Position numbers and translations under genes: made by a program. From Nymphaea colorata (taxonomy: Eukaryota; Streptophyta; Magnoliopsida; Nymphaeales; Nymphaeaceae): a stretch of 17,619 nt of DNA. The notes under the pieces were generated by a model. That model searched no databases, was not told the DNA's origin, and worked only from the letters and a program-made list of their open reading frames with translations. Within the stretch, counting starts at the first letter, position 1. Each line of letters opens with the position of its first letter. Positions 1 through 9,738 of the stretch are shown one piece after another. The DNA lies in the NCBI RefSeq assembly GCF_008831285.2, contig NW_022204758.1, positions 1-17,619 on the forward strand, given 5' to 3'.

Positions 1-270
1 TCCATATAAACTTGTGAGTTTTAATTATTTAAATCATTGATCATGGATGTAAATGTGAAACACGTTAGGTTAACTATAAGACACCAAATGAATCACTCGA
101 ATCACATTCATTTTCATACAAACTTGTGATTTCAGTTCACTTAATCAAGCAACATGGATGTAACAATAGTTAAGCACATTCAATTAAGTATGTGTGATCA
201 TTTGAATCACTTAATCGCACTTGTATTGATACGAACTTGTAATTTCAATCCTTTAGATCGTGCACTATAG

Positions 271-453
271 TCGTACCAATACGAGTCAGATTTAAGTGAT
301 TCATATGATCACGCATACTTTATTGAATGTACTTGACTTATTGTTATATCCATGTTAAATGATTTAGTAGATTGAAATCACAGGCTTGCATGAAAATGAA
401 TGAGATTTGAGTGATTCATTTGGTGCCCTATTGTTAACCTAATTCACTTGTTA
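271..453 (-). repeat. Inverted satellite segment in H1
   Basis: Read on the minus strand, this segment gives the end of an A unit (gtgaattaggttaac, caccaaatgaatcactc, tctcattcattttcatgc) followed by an almost complete B unit (cctgtgatttcaatctac through ctcgtattggtacga). It therefore sits in opposite orientation to all the surrounding array. It directly follows a C unit truncated at cactatag and precedes the scrambled patch. Together with the forward A-end/B unit about 0.1 kb downstream it forms a long imperfect inverted repeat. Confidence 0.92.
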
Positions 454-3023
454 AGCACATTCAATTAAATTACAAGTGAAACACATTAGGTTAACTATAT
501 GACACCAAATGAATCACTTGTTAAGGACATCCGTATTAAGAATCATTATAAATGTAACAACTAGTGAAACACATTAGGTAAACCATAAGACACCAAATGA
601 ATCACTCGAATCTCATTCATTTTCATACAAACTTGTGATTTCGATCTACTAAATCATTTAATATAATGTAACAACAAGTTAAACACATTCAATTAAGCAT
701 GCATGATCATATGAATCACTTAAATCTCACTGTATTGGTACGAACGTGATTTCAATCCTTTAGATCGTTCACTATAGATGTAACAACAAATTCAACTCAT
801 CGGACTAATTACACGCATTCAAAGTAATGCATAGATTCCATTTGTATCATATGAACTTGCGATTTCAATCATTAAATCATTCATTATAGATGTAATAACA
901 AGTGAAATACACTAGATTAACTGTAAGGGACCAACTAATGACCTGACTCTCATTCATTTCCAAACGAACTTCTTATTTCAAGCCACTAAGTCATTCTATA
1001 CGTATGTAACAAATGGCTACGCACACTCAATTAAATATATTGATCAAATATATGTAATAACAAGTGAAAATGAATCATTAATCTCTCAATAAATATATGT
1101 GATCAAATATATGTAATAACAAGTGAAACATATTAGGTTACCTACAAGACACCAAATGAATCACTCAAATCTCATTCATTCCATACAAACCTATGATTTC
1201 AATATACTAAATCATTTAATATAGACGTAACAACAAGTTAAGCACATTCAATTAAGTATGCGTGATCAAATGAATCACTAAATCTCACTCGTATCGAGAC
1301 GAGTGATTTAGTGTGCGTATGGATACAAATGAATGAGATGTAACAACATGTTCAACTTATTGAACAAACTACAAGGGATCAAACTAAACTAATCCATAGG
1401 TCTCCTTTACATCCATATAAACTTGTGAGTTTTTATCGTTTAAATCGTTGATCATAGATGTCATAACGAGTGAAACACATTAGGTTAATTATAAGACACC
1501 AAATGAATCACTCAAATCTCATTTATTTTCACACAAACTTGTGATTTGAATTCACTTAATCTAGCAATATGGATGTAACAACAAGTTAAGCACATTCAAT
1601 TAAGTATGTGTGATCATTTGAATCACTTAAATCGCACTTGTATTGATACGAACTTGATTTCAATCATTAGATCGTGCACTATAGTGTAACAATAAATTCA
1701 ACTCATCGACTAACTACACGCGTTTGTATCCACATGAACATGTGATTTCAATCATTTAAATCATTCATTATATATGTATTCCAAACGAACTTCTGGTATC
1801 AAAGCCACTAGGTCATTCTATACGTAAGTAAGAAAGTCACGCACATTCAATTAAATACAAGTGATCAAATATATGTAATAACAATAAACACATAGTTACT
1901 ACAAGACACCAAATGAATCACTCCAATATCATTATTTCATACAAACCTATGATTTAATCTACTAAATCATTAATATAACGTAACAACAAGTAAGCACATT
2001 CAATACGTTGTGTAAAATGAATCACTTAAATCCCACTCGTATTGATACGAACTTGTGATTTCAATCCTTACATCGATCACCATAGAGTAAGAACTAGTTC
2101 AACTTATTGAACTAACTACAAGGGACAAACTAATGCATAGGTCTCCTTATATCCATACAAACTTGTAAGTTTTAATCATTTAAATCATTGATCAAAGATG
2201 TAATAACAAGTGAAACACAATAGGTTAACTACAAGACACCAAATGAATCACTCGAATCTCATTCATTTCGCACAAACTTGTGATTTCAATCTACTAAATC
2301 ATTATTATAGACGTAACAACAAGTTAAACACATTCAATTAAGTATGCATGATTATATGAATCACTTAAATCTCACTTGTATTCGTACGAACATGTGATTT
2401 CAATCCTTTAGAACGTTCCCTATAGATGTAACAACAAATTCAACTCATCGGACTAACTACACGTGTACAAATATAGTGACTTCAACCATTTGTATCCATA
2501 TAAACTTGTGATTTCAACCATTTAAATCATTCATTATAGATGTAATAACAAGTGAAATACATTAGATTAACTATAAGGGACCAATATAGTGACTTGACTC
2601 TCATTCATTTCCAAACGGACTTCTTTTTTCAAGCCACTAAGTCATTCTATACGTATGTAACAAATGGTTACGCACATTCAATTAAATATAAGTTATCAAT
2701 GTATGTAAGAACAAGTAAAAATGAATCACATAATCTCTCGATTAAACATAAGTGATCAAATGTATGTAATAACAAGTGAAACACATTAAGTTACCTGTAA
2801 ACACCAAATGAATCACTCGAATCCCATTCATTTCATATAAACCTATGATTTGAATTTACTAAATCATTTAATATAAACGTAACAACAAGTTAAGTACATT
2901 CAATTAAATATGGTGATCAATTGAATCACTTAAATCCCACTCGTATTGATGTGAACTTGTGCATCGATCACTATAGATGTAACAACATGTCAACTTATCG
3001 TACAAACTAGAAAGGATCAAACT

Positions 3024-3044
3024 AATGCATAGGTCTCCTTTATA
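3024..3044 (+). repeat. Block-boundary tag (ataggtctccttt) at the H1/H2 junction
   Basis: The C-unit tail with ataggtctccttt occurs once at each block end. The hexamer GGTCTC starts at 1399, 2140, 3032, 4453, 5283, 6183, 7583, 8992, 10413, 11241, 12131, 12956, 13783, 14683, 16108 and 16890, and I saw it nowhere else. Spacings are therefore block lengths: about 1421, 830 and 900 in full HORs, 1400 and 1409 in H3 and H4, 825 for alpha in H6, and 782 for beta in H7. It is a useful phase marker, and I infer no function from it. Confidence 0.85.
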
Positions 3045-3318
3045 TCCATATAAACTTGTGAGTTTTAATTATTTAAATCATTGATCATGGATGTAATAAC
3101 ATGTGAAACACGTTAGGTTAACTATAAGACACCAAATGAATCACTCGAATCACATCATTTTCATACAAACTTGTGATTTCAGTTCACTTAATCAAGCAAC
3201 ATGGATGTAACAATAAGTTAAGCACATTCAATTAAGTATGTGTGATCATTTGAATCACTTAAATCGCACTTGTATTGATACGAACTTGTAATTCAATCCT
3301 TTAGATCGTGCACTATAG

Positions 3319-3501
3319 TCGTACCAATACGAGTCAGATTTAAGTGATTCATATGATCACGCATACTTTATTGAATGTACTTGACTTATTGTTATATCCA
3401 TGTTAAATGATTTAGTAGATTGAAATCACAGGCTTGCATGAAAATGAATGAGATTTGAGTGATTCATTTGGTGCCCTATTGTTAACCTAATTCACTTGTT
3501 A
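3319..3501 (-). repeat. Inverted satellite segment in H2 (reference, 183 bp)
   Basis: The reverse complement reads as A-end plus B monomer sequence. The left junction is at cactatag followed by tcgtaccaatac. The right junction lies within cacttgttaag, where inverted sequence (taacaagtg on the other strand) meets forward B sequence (ttaagcacattcaattaa). The forward partner is about 3612-3786, so arms of about 175-183 bp are separated by about 110 bp. The inverted arm differs from its forward partner at diagnostic sites such as catgcaagcc, aacatggatataac, agtcaagtac and ctgactcg. Confidence 0.93.
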
Positions 3502-3612
3502 AGCACATTCAATTAAATTACAAGTGAAACACATTAGGTTAACTATATGACACCAAATGAATCACTTGTTAAGGACATCCGTATTAAGAATCATTATAAA
3601 TGTAACAACTAG
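3502..3612 (+). repeat. Scrambled monomer-fragment patch (loop between inverted arms)
   Basis: This stretch does not follow the A-B-C order. It joins a short B fragment (agcacattcaattaaat), an A fragment (acaagtgaaacacattaggt through caccaaatgaatcac), a second cacttgttaag, about 25 bp I cannot assign (gacatccgtattaagaatc), and another monomer middle (ataaatgtaacaactagtg). It lies between the inverted segment and its forward partner in every HOR that has the inverted segment. Equivalent stretches begin near 454, 6654, 8055, 9462 and 15155. Confidence 0.75.
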
Positions 3613-4091
3613 TGAAACACATTAGGTAAACCATAAGACACCAAATGAATCACTCGAATCTCATTCATTTTCATACAACCTGTGATTTCGATCTACTAAA
3701 TCATTTAATATAGATATAACAACAAGTAAACACATTCAATAAGCATGCATGATCATATGAATCATTAAATCTACTTGTATTGGTACGAACGCGTGATTTC
3801 AATCCTTTAGATCGTTCACTATAGATGTAACAACAAATTCAACTCATCGGACTAATTACACGCATTCAAAGTAATGCATAGATCCCATTTGTATCCATAT
3901 GAACTTGCGATTTCAATCATTTAAATCATTCATTATAGATGTAATAACAAGTGAAATACACTAGATTAACTGTAAGGGACCAACTTAATGACCTGACTCT
4001 CATTCATTTCCAAACGAACTTCTTATTTCAAGCCACTAAGTCATTCTATACGTATGTAACAAATGGCTACGCACACTCAATTAAATATATT

Positions 4092-4213
4092 GATCAAATA
4101 TATGTAATAACAAGTGAAAATGAATCATTTAATCTCTCAATTAAATATATGTGATCAAATATATGTAATAACAAGTGAAACATATTAGGTTACCTACAAG
4201 ACACCAAATGAAT
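4092..4213 (+). repeat. Local 61-bp tandem duplication at the B'/A fusion (alpha, H2)
   Basis: The string gatcaaatatatgtaataac recurs 61 bp apart, starting at 4093 and 4154 within the duplicated stretch. The two copies are separated by aatgaatcatttaatctctc. This is where a B' unit passes into the middle of an A unit. The equivalent duplication exists in beta (about 4920-5010) and gamma (about 5830-5930). Its copy number varies: one unit is lost in H1 beta (near 1870) and largely in H7 beta (near 16580). Confidence 0.8.
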
Positions 4214-4339
4214 CACTCAAATCTCATTCATTTCCATACAAACCTATGATTTCAATATACTAAATCATTTAATAATGACGTAACAACAAGTTAAGCACAT
4301 TCAATTAAGTATGCGTGATCAAATGAATCACTTAAATCT

Positions 4340-4359
4340 CACTCGTATCGAGACGAGTG
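4340..4359. repeat. Short palindrome CACTCGT-n6-ACGAGTG replacing a C unit (H2)
   Basis: A 7-bp perfect stem (cactcgt/acgagtg) flanks a 6-bp loop (atcgag). The stem extends imperfectly outward (aaatct on the left, attt on the right). It marks a second, smaller orientation switch: the following about 35 bp (gtatggatacaaatgaatga) read on the minus strand as an A-end-like tctcattcattt. It lies near the end of alpha where a C unit is expected. Equivalent palindromes are at 1286-1305, 10300-10319, 12844-12862 (one base shorter) and 15995-16014. It is absent from H3 and H4, whose deletion removes it. Confidence 0.85.
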
Positions 4360-4465
4360 ATTTAGTGTGCGTATGGATACAAATGAATGAGATGTAACAA
4401 CATGTTCAACTTATTGAACAAACTACAAGGGATCAAACTAAACTAATCCATAGGTCTCCTTTACA

Positions 4466-5295
4466 TCCATATAAACTTGTGAGTTTTTATCGTTTAAATC
4501 GTTGATCATAGATGTCATAACGAGTGAAACACATTAGGTTAATTATAAGACACCAAATGAATCACTCAAATCTCATTTATTTTCACACAAACTTGTGATT
4601 TGAATTCACTTAATCTAGCAATATGGATGTAACAACAAGTTAAGCACATTCAATTAAGTATGTGTGATCATTTGAATCACTTAAATCGCACTTGTATTGA
4701 TACGAACTTGTGATTTCAATCATTTAGATCGTGCACTATAGTTGTAACAATAAATTCAACTCATCGGACTAACTACACGCGTTTGTATCCACATGAACAT
4801 GTGATTTCAATCATTTAAATCATTCATTATATATGTATTCCAAACGAACTTCTGGTATCAAAGCCACTAGGTCATTCTATACGTAAGTAAGAAATGGTCA
4901 CGCACATTCAATTAAATACAAGTGATCAATTATATGTAATAACAAGTGAAAATGAATCACTTAATCTCTCTCAATTAAATATAAGTGATCAAATATATGT
5001 AATAACAAGTGAAACACATTAGGTTACTTACAAGACACCAAATGAATCACTCCAATATCATTCATTTTCATACAAACCTATGATTTTAATCTACTAAATC
5101 ATTTAATATAGACGTAACAACAAGTTAAGCACATTCAATTACGTATGTGTGATAAAATGAATCACTTAAATCCCACTCGTATTGATACGAACTTGTGATT
5201 TCAATTCCTTACATCGATCACCATAGATGTAAGAACTAGTTCAACTTATTGAACTAACTACAAGGGATCAAACTAATGCATAGGTCTCCTTTATA
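4466..5295 (+). repeat. Beta block, reference copy in H2 (830 bp)
   Basis: The unit order is A (4473), B (4589), C (4704, short form of 91 bp ending ctaactacacgcgtttg), truncated A (4795, about 51 bp), B' (4846) fused into A through the local duplication, B (5074) and C (5189), ending in the ataggtctccttt tag. Alpha, beta and gamma share this plan, so the 0.83-0.90-kb block is itself a repeating unit inside the HOR. Other copies are at 1412-2151, 10426-11253, 12969-13795 and 16121-16902. Beta is absent from H3 and H4. Confidence 0.9.
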
Positions 5296-5302
5296 TCCAT
5301 AC

Positions 5303-5418
5303 AAACTTGTAAGTTTTAATCATTTAAATCATTGATCAAAGATGTAATAACAAGTGAAACACAATAGGTTAACTACAAGACACCAAATGAATCACTCGAA
5401 TCTCATTCATTTTCGCAC
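5303..5418 (+). repeat. Representative A-type monomer (116 bp)
   Basis: The unit starts aaacttgtaagttttaat and contains gatgtaataacaagtgaaac, then aataggttaactacaagac, caccaaatgaatcactcg and aatctcattcatttt. Its diagnostic part is the second half (ggttaac followed by caccaaatgaatcac), which B and C lack. The first half is shared with B and C. A units recur through every block. Confidence 0.85.
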
Positions 5419-5533
5419 AAACTTGTGATTTCAATCTACTAAATCATTTATTATAGACGTAACAACAAGTTAAACACATTCAATTAAGTATGCATGATTA
5501 TATGAATCACTTAAATCTCACTTGTATTCGTAC
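5419..5533 (+). repeat. Representative B-type monomer (115 bp)
   Basis: The unit starts aaacttgtgatttcaatcta and continues ctaaatcattta, then gacgtaacaacaagttaaac, acattcaattaagtatgc, atgaatcacttaaatctcac and ttgtattcgtac. The diagnostic part is acattcaattaagtatg followed by a gtgatca-like core. The B' variant has cttctttttt or cttcttattt after the start in place of cttgtgattt. Confidence 0.85.
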
Positions 5534-5647
5534 GAACATGTGATTTCAATCCTTTAGAACGTTCCCTATAGATGTAACAACAAATTCAACTCATCGGACT
5601 AACTACACGTGTACAAATATAGTGACTTCAACCATTTGTATCCATAT
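5534..5647 (+). repeat. Representative C-type monomer (114 bp)
   Basis: The unit starts gaacatgtgatttcaatcct and continues ttagaacgttccctatag, gatgtaacaacaaattcaac and tcatcggactaactacacg. It ends in a variable tail: here gtacaaatatagtgacttc leading to tttgtatccatat. At block ends the tail is instead ggatcaaactaatgcatagg followed by tctccttta. The C tail is the most variable part of the trimer in length and sequence. Confidence 0.82.
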
Positions 5648-6195
5648 AAACTTGTGATTTCAACCATTTAAATCATTCATTATAGATGTAATAACAAGTG
5701 AAATACATTAGATTAACTATAAGGGACCAATATAGTGACTTGACTCTCATTCATTTCCAAACGGACTTCTTTTTTCAAGCCACTAAGTCATTCTATACGT
5801 ATGTAACAAATGGTTACGCACATTCAATTAAATATAAGTTATCAAATGTATGTAAGAACAAGTAAAAATGAATCACATAATCTCTCGATTAAACATAAGT
5901 GATCAAATGTATGTAATAACAAGTGAAACACATTAAGTTACCTGTAAGACACCAAATGAATCACTCGAATCCCATTCATTTTCATATAAACCTATGATTT
6001 GAATTTACTAAATCATTTAATATAAACGTAACAACAAGTTAAGTACATTCAATTAAATATGCGTGATCAATTGAATCACTTAAATCCCACTCGTATTGAT
6101 GTGAACTTGTGCATCGATCACTATAGATGTAACAACATGTTCAACTTATCGTACAAACTAGAAAGGATCAAACTAATGCATAGGTCTCCTTTATA

Positions 6196-7595
6196 TCCAT
6201 ATAAACTTGTGAGTTTAATTATTTAAATCATTGATCATGGATGTAATAACATGTGAAACACGTTAGGTTAACTATAAGACACCAAATGAATCACTCGAAT
6301 CACATTCATTTTCATACAAACTTGTGATTTCAGTTCACTTAATCAAGCAACATGGATGTAACAATAAGTTAAGCACATTCAATTAAGTATGTGTGATCAT
6401 TTGAATCACTTAAATCGCACTTGTATTGATACGAACTTGTAATTTCAATCCTTTAGATCGTGCACTATAGTCGTACCAATACGAGTCAGATTTAAGTGAT
6501 TCATATGATCACGCATACTTTATTGAATGTACTTGACTTATTGTTATATCCATGTTAAATGATTTAGTAGATTGAAATCACAGGCTTGCATGAAAATGAA
6601 TGAGATTTGAGTGATTCATTTGGTGCCCTATTGTTAACCTAATTCACTTGTTAAGCACATTCAATTAAATTACAAGTGAAACACATTAGGTTAACTATAT
6701 GACACCAAATGAATCACTTGTTAAGGACATCCGTATTAAGAATCATTATAAATGTAACAACTAGTGAAACACATTAGGTAAACCATAAGACACCAAATGA
6801 ATCACTCGAATCTCATTCATTTTCATACGAACTTGTGATTTCGATCTACTAAATCATTTAATATAGATGTAACAACAAGTTAAACACATTCAATTAAGCA
6901 TGCATGATCATATGAATCATTTAAATCTCACTTGTATTGGTACGAACGCGTGATTTCAATCCTTTAGATCGTTCACTATAGATTAACAACAAATTCAACT
7001 CATCGGACTAATTACACGCATTCAAAGTAATGCATAGATCCCATTTGTATCCATATGAACTTGGATTTCAATCATTTAAATCATTCATTATATGTAATAA
7101 CAAGTGAAATACACTAGATTAACTGTAAGGGACCAACTTAATGACCTGACTCTCATTCATTTCCAAACGAACTTCTTATTTCAAGCCACTAAGTCATTCT
7201 ATACGTATGTAACAAATGGTACGCACATCAATTAAATATATTATCAAATATATGTAAGAACAAGTAAAATGAATCACATAATCTCTCGATTAAACATAAG
7301 TGATCAAATGTATGTAATAACAAGTGAAACACATTAAGTTACCTGTAAAACACCAAATGAATCACTCGAATCCCATTCATTTTCATATAAACCTATGATT
7401 TGAATTTACTAAATCATTTAATATAAACGTAACAACAAGTTAAGTACATTCAATTAAATATGCGTGATCAATTGAATCACTTAAATCCACTCGTATTGAT
7501 GTGAACTTGTGCATCGATCACTATAGATGTAACAACATGTTCAACTTATCGTACAAACTAGAAAGGATCAAACTAATGCATAGGTCTCCTTTATA
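6196..7595 (+). repeat. HOR copy H3 (1400 bp, internal deletion derivative)
   Basis: The copy begins as a normal alpha block, with the inverted segment at 6471-6653, and proceeds to the B' unit near 7160-7215. It then continues as the last part of gamma (gtaagaacaagtaaaatg, then the terminal B and shortened C). About 1.74 kb is missing relative to H2: the end of alpha, all of beta and most of gamma. The switch lies between homologous B' units, as expected for unequal crossing-over or replication slippage between paralogous monomers. The last clearly alpha-type base is near 7178 and gamma-type bases are clear by 7258. Several one-base deletions at the junction blur the exact point. Confidence 0.9.
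6471..6653 (-). repeat. Inverted satellite segment in H3
   Basis: This is the same 183-bp inverted A-end/B piece with the same junctions as in H2 (tcgtaccaat on the left, cacttgttaag on the right). It is retained in the shortened HOR H3 because the H3 deletion lies further downstream. The forward partner B unit starts near 6829. Confidence 0.92.
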
Positions 7596-9004
7596 TCCAT
7601 ATAAACTTGTGAGTTTTAATTATTTAAATCATTGATCATGGATGTAATAACATGTGAAACACGTTAGGTTAACTATAAGACACCAAATGAATCACTCGAA
7701 TCACATTCATTTTCATACAAACTTGTGATTTCAGTTCACTTAATCAAGCAACATGGATGTAACAATAAGTTAAGCACATTCAATTAAGTATGTGTGATCA
7801 TTTGAATCACTTAAATCGCACTTGTATTGATACGAACTTGTAATTTCAATCCTTTAGATCGTGCACTATAGTCGTACCAATACGAGTCAGATTTAAGTGA
7901 TTCATATGATCACGCATACTTTATTGAATGTACTTGACTTATTGTTATATCCATGTTAAATGATTTAGTAGATTGAAATCACAGGCTTGCATGAAAATGA
8001 ATGAGATTTGAGTGATTCATTTGGTGCCCTATTGTTAACCTAATTCACTTGTTAAGCACATTCAATTAAATTACAAGTGAAACACATTAGGTTAACTATA
8101 TGACACCAAATGAATCACTTGTTAAGGACATCCGTATTAAGAATCATTATAAATGTAACAACTAGTGAAACACATTAGGTAAACCATAAGACACCAAATG
8201 AATCACTCGAATCTCATTCATTTTCATACGAACTTGTGATTTCGATCTACTAAATCATTTAATATAGATGTAACAACAAGTTAAACACATTCAATTAAGC
8301 ATGCATGATCATATGAATCATTTAAATCTCACTTGTATTGGTACGAACGCGTGATTTCAATCCTTTAGATCGTTCACTATAGATGTAACAACAAATTCAA
8401 CTCATCGGACTAATTACACGCATTCAAAGTAATGCATAGATCCCATTTGTATCCATATGAACTTGCGATTTCAATCATTTAAATCATTCATTATAATGTA
8501 ATAACAAGTGAAATACACTAGATTAACTGTAAGGGACCAACTTAATGACCTGACTCTCATTCATTTCCAAACGAACTTCTTATTTCAAGCCACTAAGTCA
8601 TTCTATACGTATGTAACAAATGGCTACGCACACTCAATTAAATATATTGATCAAATATATGTAAGAACAAGTAAAAATGAATCACATAATCTCTCGATTA
8701 AACATAAGTGATCAAATGTATGTAATAACAAGTGAAACACATTAAGTTACCTGTAAAACACCAAATGAATCACTCGAATCCCATTCATTTTCATATAAAC
8801 CTATGATTTGAATTTACTAAATCATTTAATATAAACGTAACAACAAGTTAAGTACATTCAATTAAATATGCGTGATCAATTGAATCACTTAAATCCCACT
8901 CGTATTGATGTGAACTTGTGCATCGATCACTATAGATGTAACAACATGTTCAACTTATCGTACAAACTAGAAAGGATCAAACTAATGCATAGGTCTCCTT
9001 TATA
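7596..9004 (+). repeat. HOR copy H4 (1409 bp, internal deletion derivative)
   Basis: H4 has the same architecture as H3: a normal alpha start, the inverted segment at 7872-8054, then a jump from the alpha B'/A fusion into the corresponding place in gamma. The junction is sharp. Alpha-type bases (ggctacgcacactcaatt, tattgatcaaatatatg) run to about 8655, and gamma-type bases (gtaagaacaagtaaaaatg) begin by 8665. The net loss against H2 is 1742 bp. H3, H4 and H5 share the variant gtaaaacacc near the gamma end, where H2, H6 and H7 read gtaagacacc. This suggests that neighbouring copies exchange sequence or descend from one another. Confidence 0.92.
7872..8054 (-). repeat. Inverted satellite segment in H4
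   Basis: This is the same 183-bp inverted piece with identical junctions. The forward partner B unit, read as cgaacttgtgatttcgatct, lies near 8228-8340. Confidence 0.92.
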
Positions 9005-9280
9005 TCCATATAAACTTGTGAGTTTTAATTATTTAAATCATTGATCATGGATGTAATAACATGTGAAACACGTTAGGTTAACTATAAGACACCAAATGAA
9101 TCACTCGAATCACATTCATTTTCATACAAACTTGTGATTTCAGTTCACTTAATCAAGCAACATGGATGTAACAATAAGTTAAGCACATTCAATTAAGTAT
9201 GTGTGATCATTTGAATCACTTAAATCGCACTTGTATTGATACGAACTTGTAATTTCAATCCTTTAGATCGTGCACTATAG

Positions 9281-9461
9281 TCGTACCAATACGAGTCAGA
9301 TTTAAGTGATTCATATGATCACGCATACTTTATTGAATGTACTTGACTTATTGTTATATCCATGTTAATGATTTAGTAGATTGAAATCACAGGCTTGCAT
9401 GAAAATGAATGAGATTTGAGTGATTCATTTGGTGCCTATTGTTAACCTAATTCACTTGTTA
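9281..9461 (-). repeat. Inverted satellite segment in H5
   Basis: This is the same inverted piece, two bases shorter here (catgttaatg for catgttaaatg, ggtgcctatt for ggtgccctatt). Its reverse complement is also found, nearly exactly, in forward orientation downstream at about 9631-9738. Confidence 0.92.
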
Positions 9462-9630
9462 AGCACATTCAATTAAATTACAGTGAAACACATTAGGTTA
9501 ACTATATGACACAATGAATCACTTGTTAAGACATCCGTATTAAGAATCATTATAAATGTAACAACTAGTGAAACACATTAGGTAAACCATAAGACACCAA
9601 ATGAATCACTCGAATCTCATTCATTTTCAT

Positions 9631-9738
9631 GCAAGCTGTGATTTCGATCTACTAAATCATTTAACATGGATATAACAATAAGTCAAGTACATTCAATAAA
9701 GTATGCGTGATCATATGAATCACTTAAATCTGACTCGT
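9631..9738 (+). repeat. Forward B unit in H5 carrying inverted-arm sequence
   Basis: H1, H3, H4 and H7 read atacaaacttgtg or a close variant, atatagatgtaac, aagttaaacac and tctcacttg at these positions of the forward arm. H5 reads catgcaagctgtg, aacatggatataac, aagtcaagtac, caataaagtatgcg and tctgactcg instead. These match the reverse complement of the H5 inverted segment. One forward-arm base pattern, tttcgatct near 9643, is retained inside the tract. The result is a replacement of the forward arm by its inverted partner, either biological or from read misplacement. Confidence 0.8.

Larger units (their letters stand above)
1..3044 (+). repeat. HOR copy H1 (about 3.04 kb, slightly shortened)
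   Basis: This copy holds alpha 1-1411, beta 1412-2151 and gamma 2152-3044. The window opens exactly in phase with the tccatataaacttgtgag landmark that starts each HOR. Alpha and gamma match H2 closely. Beta is about 90 bp shorter than in H2: one copy of the local 61-bp duplication is missing near 1870-1890, and many single bases are absent between about 1780 and 2160, for example agaaagtcacgc where other copies read agaaatggtcacgc. The dense one-base losses look more like sequencing or consensus error than biology. The lost duplication unit is plausible as a real length variant. Confidence 0.9.
3045..4465 (+). repeat. Alpha block, reference copy in H2 (1421 bp)
   Basis: The unit order is A (3052), B (3167), truncated C (3282 to about 3318), inverted segment (3319-3501), scrambled patch (3502 to about 3612), end of A, B (3677), C (3787), A (3901), B' (4016) fused into A through a 61-bp duplication, and B (4240). 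A palindrome-bearing element then stands where a C unit is expected, followed by the boundary tag. Other copies are at 1-1411, 9005-10425 and 14696-16120. H3 and H4 keep only its first part and H6 a shortened form. The A start here is recognisable by attatttaaatcattgatc, and the closing tag differs slightly (aatccataggtctccttt). Confidence 0.9.
3045..6195 (+). repeat. HOR copy H2 (3151 bp, full-length reference)
   Basis: This is the most complete copy and serves here as the coordinate reference. It holds alpha 3045-4465, beta 4466-5295 and gamma 5296-6195, each ending in a C unit with the ggtctccttt tag just before the next block. Unit starts (position of the aaacttgtg/gaacttgtg-like landmark) fall at 3052, 3167, 3282, 3677, 3787, 3901, 4016, 4240, 4473, 4589, 4704, 4795, 4846, 5074, 5189, 5303, 5419, 5534, 5648, 5763, 5988 and 6103. 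Most steps are 114-116 bp. The irregular steps are explained by the inverted segment (3319-3501), the scrambled patch, B'/A fusions with a 61-bp duplication, and truncated units. Confidence 0.95.
5296..6195 (+). repeat. Gamma block, reference copy in H2 (900 bp)
   Basis: The unit order is A (5303), B (5419), C (5534), A (5648), B' (5763) fused into A through the local duplication, B (5988), and a 100-bp C (6103). That C lacks about 15 bp after gaacttgtg in every copy of the block (gaacttgtgcatcgatcac). The first five unit starts step by 114-116 bp, the most regular stretch of the HOR. Other copies are at 2152-3044, 11254-12143, 13796-14695 and 16903-17619 (partial). H3 and H4 end with its last part. 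Confidence 0.9.

Noticed and set aside
3319-3786. MITE or other transposon with terminal inverted repeats
   Set aside because: Both arms are ordinary A/B satellite monomer sequence, not a new element. There is no target-site duplication or foreign interior.
3951-4154. Repeated 67-78 codon open frame (also at 2552-2755, 8508-8711, 9911-10114, 15608-15844)
   Set aside because: It lies on ordinary A/B' monomer sequence, starts at GTG with no early ATG, has no recognisable domain or ribosome-binding context, and is broken by one-base losses or early stops in sibling copies (H1, H3, H6). Its recurrence follows from HOR duplication, not selection on protein.
5534-5647. Promoter, tRNA or small-RNA gene within the monomers
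   Set aside because: TATA-like strings are abundant only because the DNA is AT-rich. No cloverleaf, RNA polymerase III box pair or terminator arrangement was found.
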